From JANXXV01 sp038200305 (GTDB lineage: Bacteria > Acidobacteriota > Terriglobia > Bryobacterales > Bryobacteraceae), in contig JBBPYD010000153.1 of the NCBI GenBank assembly GCA_038200305.1, forward strand, positions 1 to 64,000: a stretch of DNA of 64,000 nt. The letters are read 5' to 3'. Below, in pieces: positions 62,955 through 64,000 of the stretch. Position 1 is the first letter of the stretch. The number at the start of each line of letters is the position of its first letter. The translations under genes and the position numbers were made by a program. The notes below the pieces were generated by a model that worked only from the letters and a program-made list of their open reading frames with translations, searched no databases and was not told the origin of the DNA.

Positions 62955-64000
62955 GCCAACACTTCCTTCGGCGCGTTGCTCGCGCGCCAGTCGGCCGCGA
63001 CAATCAGCGCTTCCAAATAAGCCAGCCGGAACACGCCGAGCCGGTCTTGCAGTTCCAGCATCCGGTCCGTCCACGATTCCACATCGTTTTCCGCCATCCC
63101 GAACAACATCGGCGCCAGATCGAGAGTCATGGCCGTAGTCGAAATACTACCGAGCTTGGCGGCCGGCAACAGATCTCCATCGTAAATGCCCCGCGCAAAT
63201 TTGATGCTGCCTGGCTTCGGTTGCATCTCGCCGGGCCACGCGCGAATCGATAGCCGCACCTTTCCGTGATGCGCCGCCGCAAGATACACCGTCAGGTCCG
63301 ATGCGCCATTCTGCAACAACGCCAATGCGCTCGCCAGTTCGTGCCGGAAGTAGGGGCGCCCGTGCTTCCCGTTGCCGGTCGCCTTAGCCATCAACTCCCC
63401 AGCGCCACTGGGGTTTACCGTCTTTTGGAAAACCTCATGCGCCTTGCCCCAATCATGATGAAGCGCCGCAATCAGTAGCTCTTCCCGGTATTGGCCAATC
63501 CTTAAATTCGGAAGCGCATTGATAATTTCACGCATCTTCTCATGCACCTCACGGGTGTGCGCTTCCAGCGTCTGCGCATATTTCTGGAAGGTACGAGGCT
63601 CGTCGCCGGCGCCTTCTTCTTTTCCATGAGTTACAAGAGCCTCGGGAACCGGCTTCGTGGAATCCGTATCCCATCCGCGCGAAATACTGTATCCTCCCGA
63701 TTTGGCGTTGGCGACCAGCATCATTCCCGGTCGAAGGGCATCCGCATCCACGGCCCTCCACTTGCTTTCCAGCGCGTTCCAGGAACAGATCTCGAACCGG
63801 TTGCGGCCTTTTTTGACGCCCTTGAGCAGCGCCTCCACTTCGTGAATCGGCGCCGGACATAACTCATCCCGCCCCGGCGCGTCCTTTTTCGTAACAGGCG
63901 GATAGGCTTCGCGCCACGCAATCAGCACATCGCGATCCTGTTCACTGCGAATGAACCGGGAGACGTCCAGATCGTACCCGGAAAGATCCTGCGTGGTGTC
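62951..64000 (-). CDS. cas3: type I-G Cas3, C-terminal part with HD nuclease domain (cut by window edge)
   Basis: The frame is open from 64000 down to TGA 62953-62951, about 349 codons. The HD domain lies at the C-terminal end: HTREVH (near 63559), HHDWGK (near 63457), RHELASALALL and AAHHGKVRLSI. An HD at the C-terminus after the helicase is the type I-G order, opposite to type I-E Cas3. The helicase part lies beyond the edge. Cas3 is recruited to degrade target DNA. It overlaps csx17 by four bases. Confidence 0.9.
   Translation of the reverse strand, partial: DTTQDLSGYDLDVSRFIRSEQDRDVLIAWREAYPPVTKKDAPGRDELCPAPIHEVEALLKGVKKGRNRFEICSWNALESKWRAVDADALRPGMMLVANAKSGGYSISRGWDTDSTKPVPEALVTHGKEEGAGDEPRTFQKYAQTLEAHTREVHEKMREIINALPNLRIGQYREELLIAALHHDWGKAHEVFQKTVNPSGAGELMAKATGNGKHGRPYFRHELASALALLQNGASDLTVYLAAAHHGKVRLSIRAWPGEMQPKPGSIKFARGIYDGDLLPAAKLGSISTTAMTLDLAPMLFGMAENDVESWTDRMLELQDRLGVFRLAYLEALIVAADWRASNAPKEVLA

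Overview
The window looks like a chromosomal segment of an Acidobacteriota member of the Solibacter/Bryobacter type. This is inferred from gene content only: two giant TonB-dependent receptor-like proteins with N-terminal carboxypeptidase-regulatory domains, planctomycete-type cytochrome c/DUF1592/DUF1549 and DUF1552/DUF1501 gene pairs, an ASPIC/UnbV (CRTAC) protein next to TPR proteins, a PadR plus ADOP-type permease pair, and GC-rich coding. No rRNA, phage or complete insertion sequence is visible.

Left part (1-11 kb): a truncated small membrane protein, a cytochrome P460, tRNA-Gln(CTG), and a polyphosphate-type cluster (ppx followed by a CHAD protein split into two coupled ORFs) divergent from two tandem thymidylate-kinase-like genes. 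The second of these has a degenerate P-loop. Next come a sulfatase, a BON protein, an SMP-30 lactonase, a NUDIX hydrolase and mutS2, then a tRNA-Sec gene (selC) that abuts the stop codon of an unusual IclR-HTH/periplasmic-binding-protein regulator.

Middle part (12-31 kb): a SnoaL-like protein with a TonB receptor, a deoxyhypusine-synthase-like enzyme, an acyl-CoA dehydrogenase, a LolA-like protein and a radical SAM/SPASM protein. A secreted protein of unknown function is divergent from an ECF sigma/anti-sigma pair, and the intergenic region carries matching promoter motifs. An arsenic cassette follows (46-codon Cys-containing leader ORF, arsR, arsM). After a decayed PadR/ADOP pair comes an ankyrin-DUF1552-DUF1592 operon.

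Middle-right (31-57 kb): a minus-strand operon of CRTAC protein, TonB receptor, two TPR proteins and an esterase-lactonase fusion; a GH51 arabinofuranosidase; an amidase; a tightly overlapped plus-strand operon MATE-peptidase C26-DinG helicase-queD-DinB-DUF4188; a frameshifted SDR; a TPR gene broken by a 37-bp duplication; a DUF1501/DUF1549-DUF1553 pair; and an intact SDR.

Right end (58-64 kb): a minus-strand type I-G (formerly I-U) CRISPR-Cas effector operon, cas3 (running off the edge)-csx17-csb1-csb2. csx17 carries two single-base frameshifts. No cas4-cas1, cas2 or CRISPR array follows csb2. The operon ends inside the remains of a TonB-receptor gene.

Indels and nonsense codons concentrate in accessory genes (ADOP, PadR, SDR, TPR, csx17, TonB remnant, ECF sigma). 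Several sit in G/C runs, so real decay and assembly error both need consideration.
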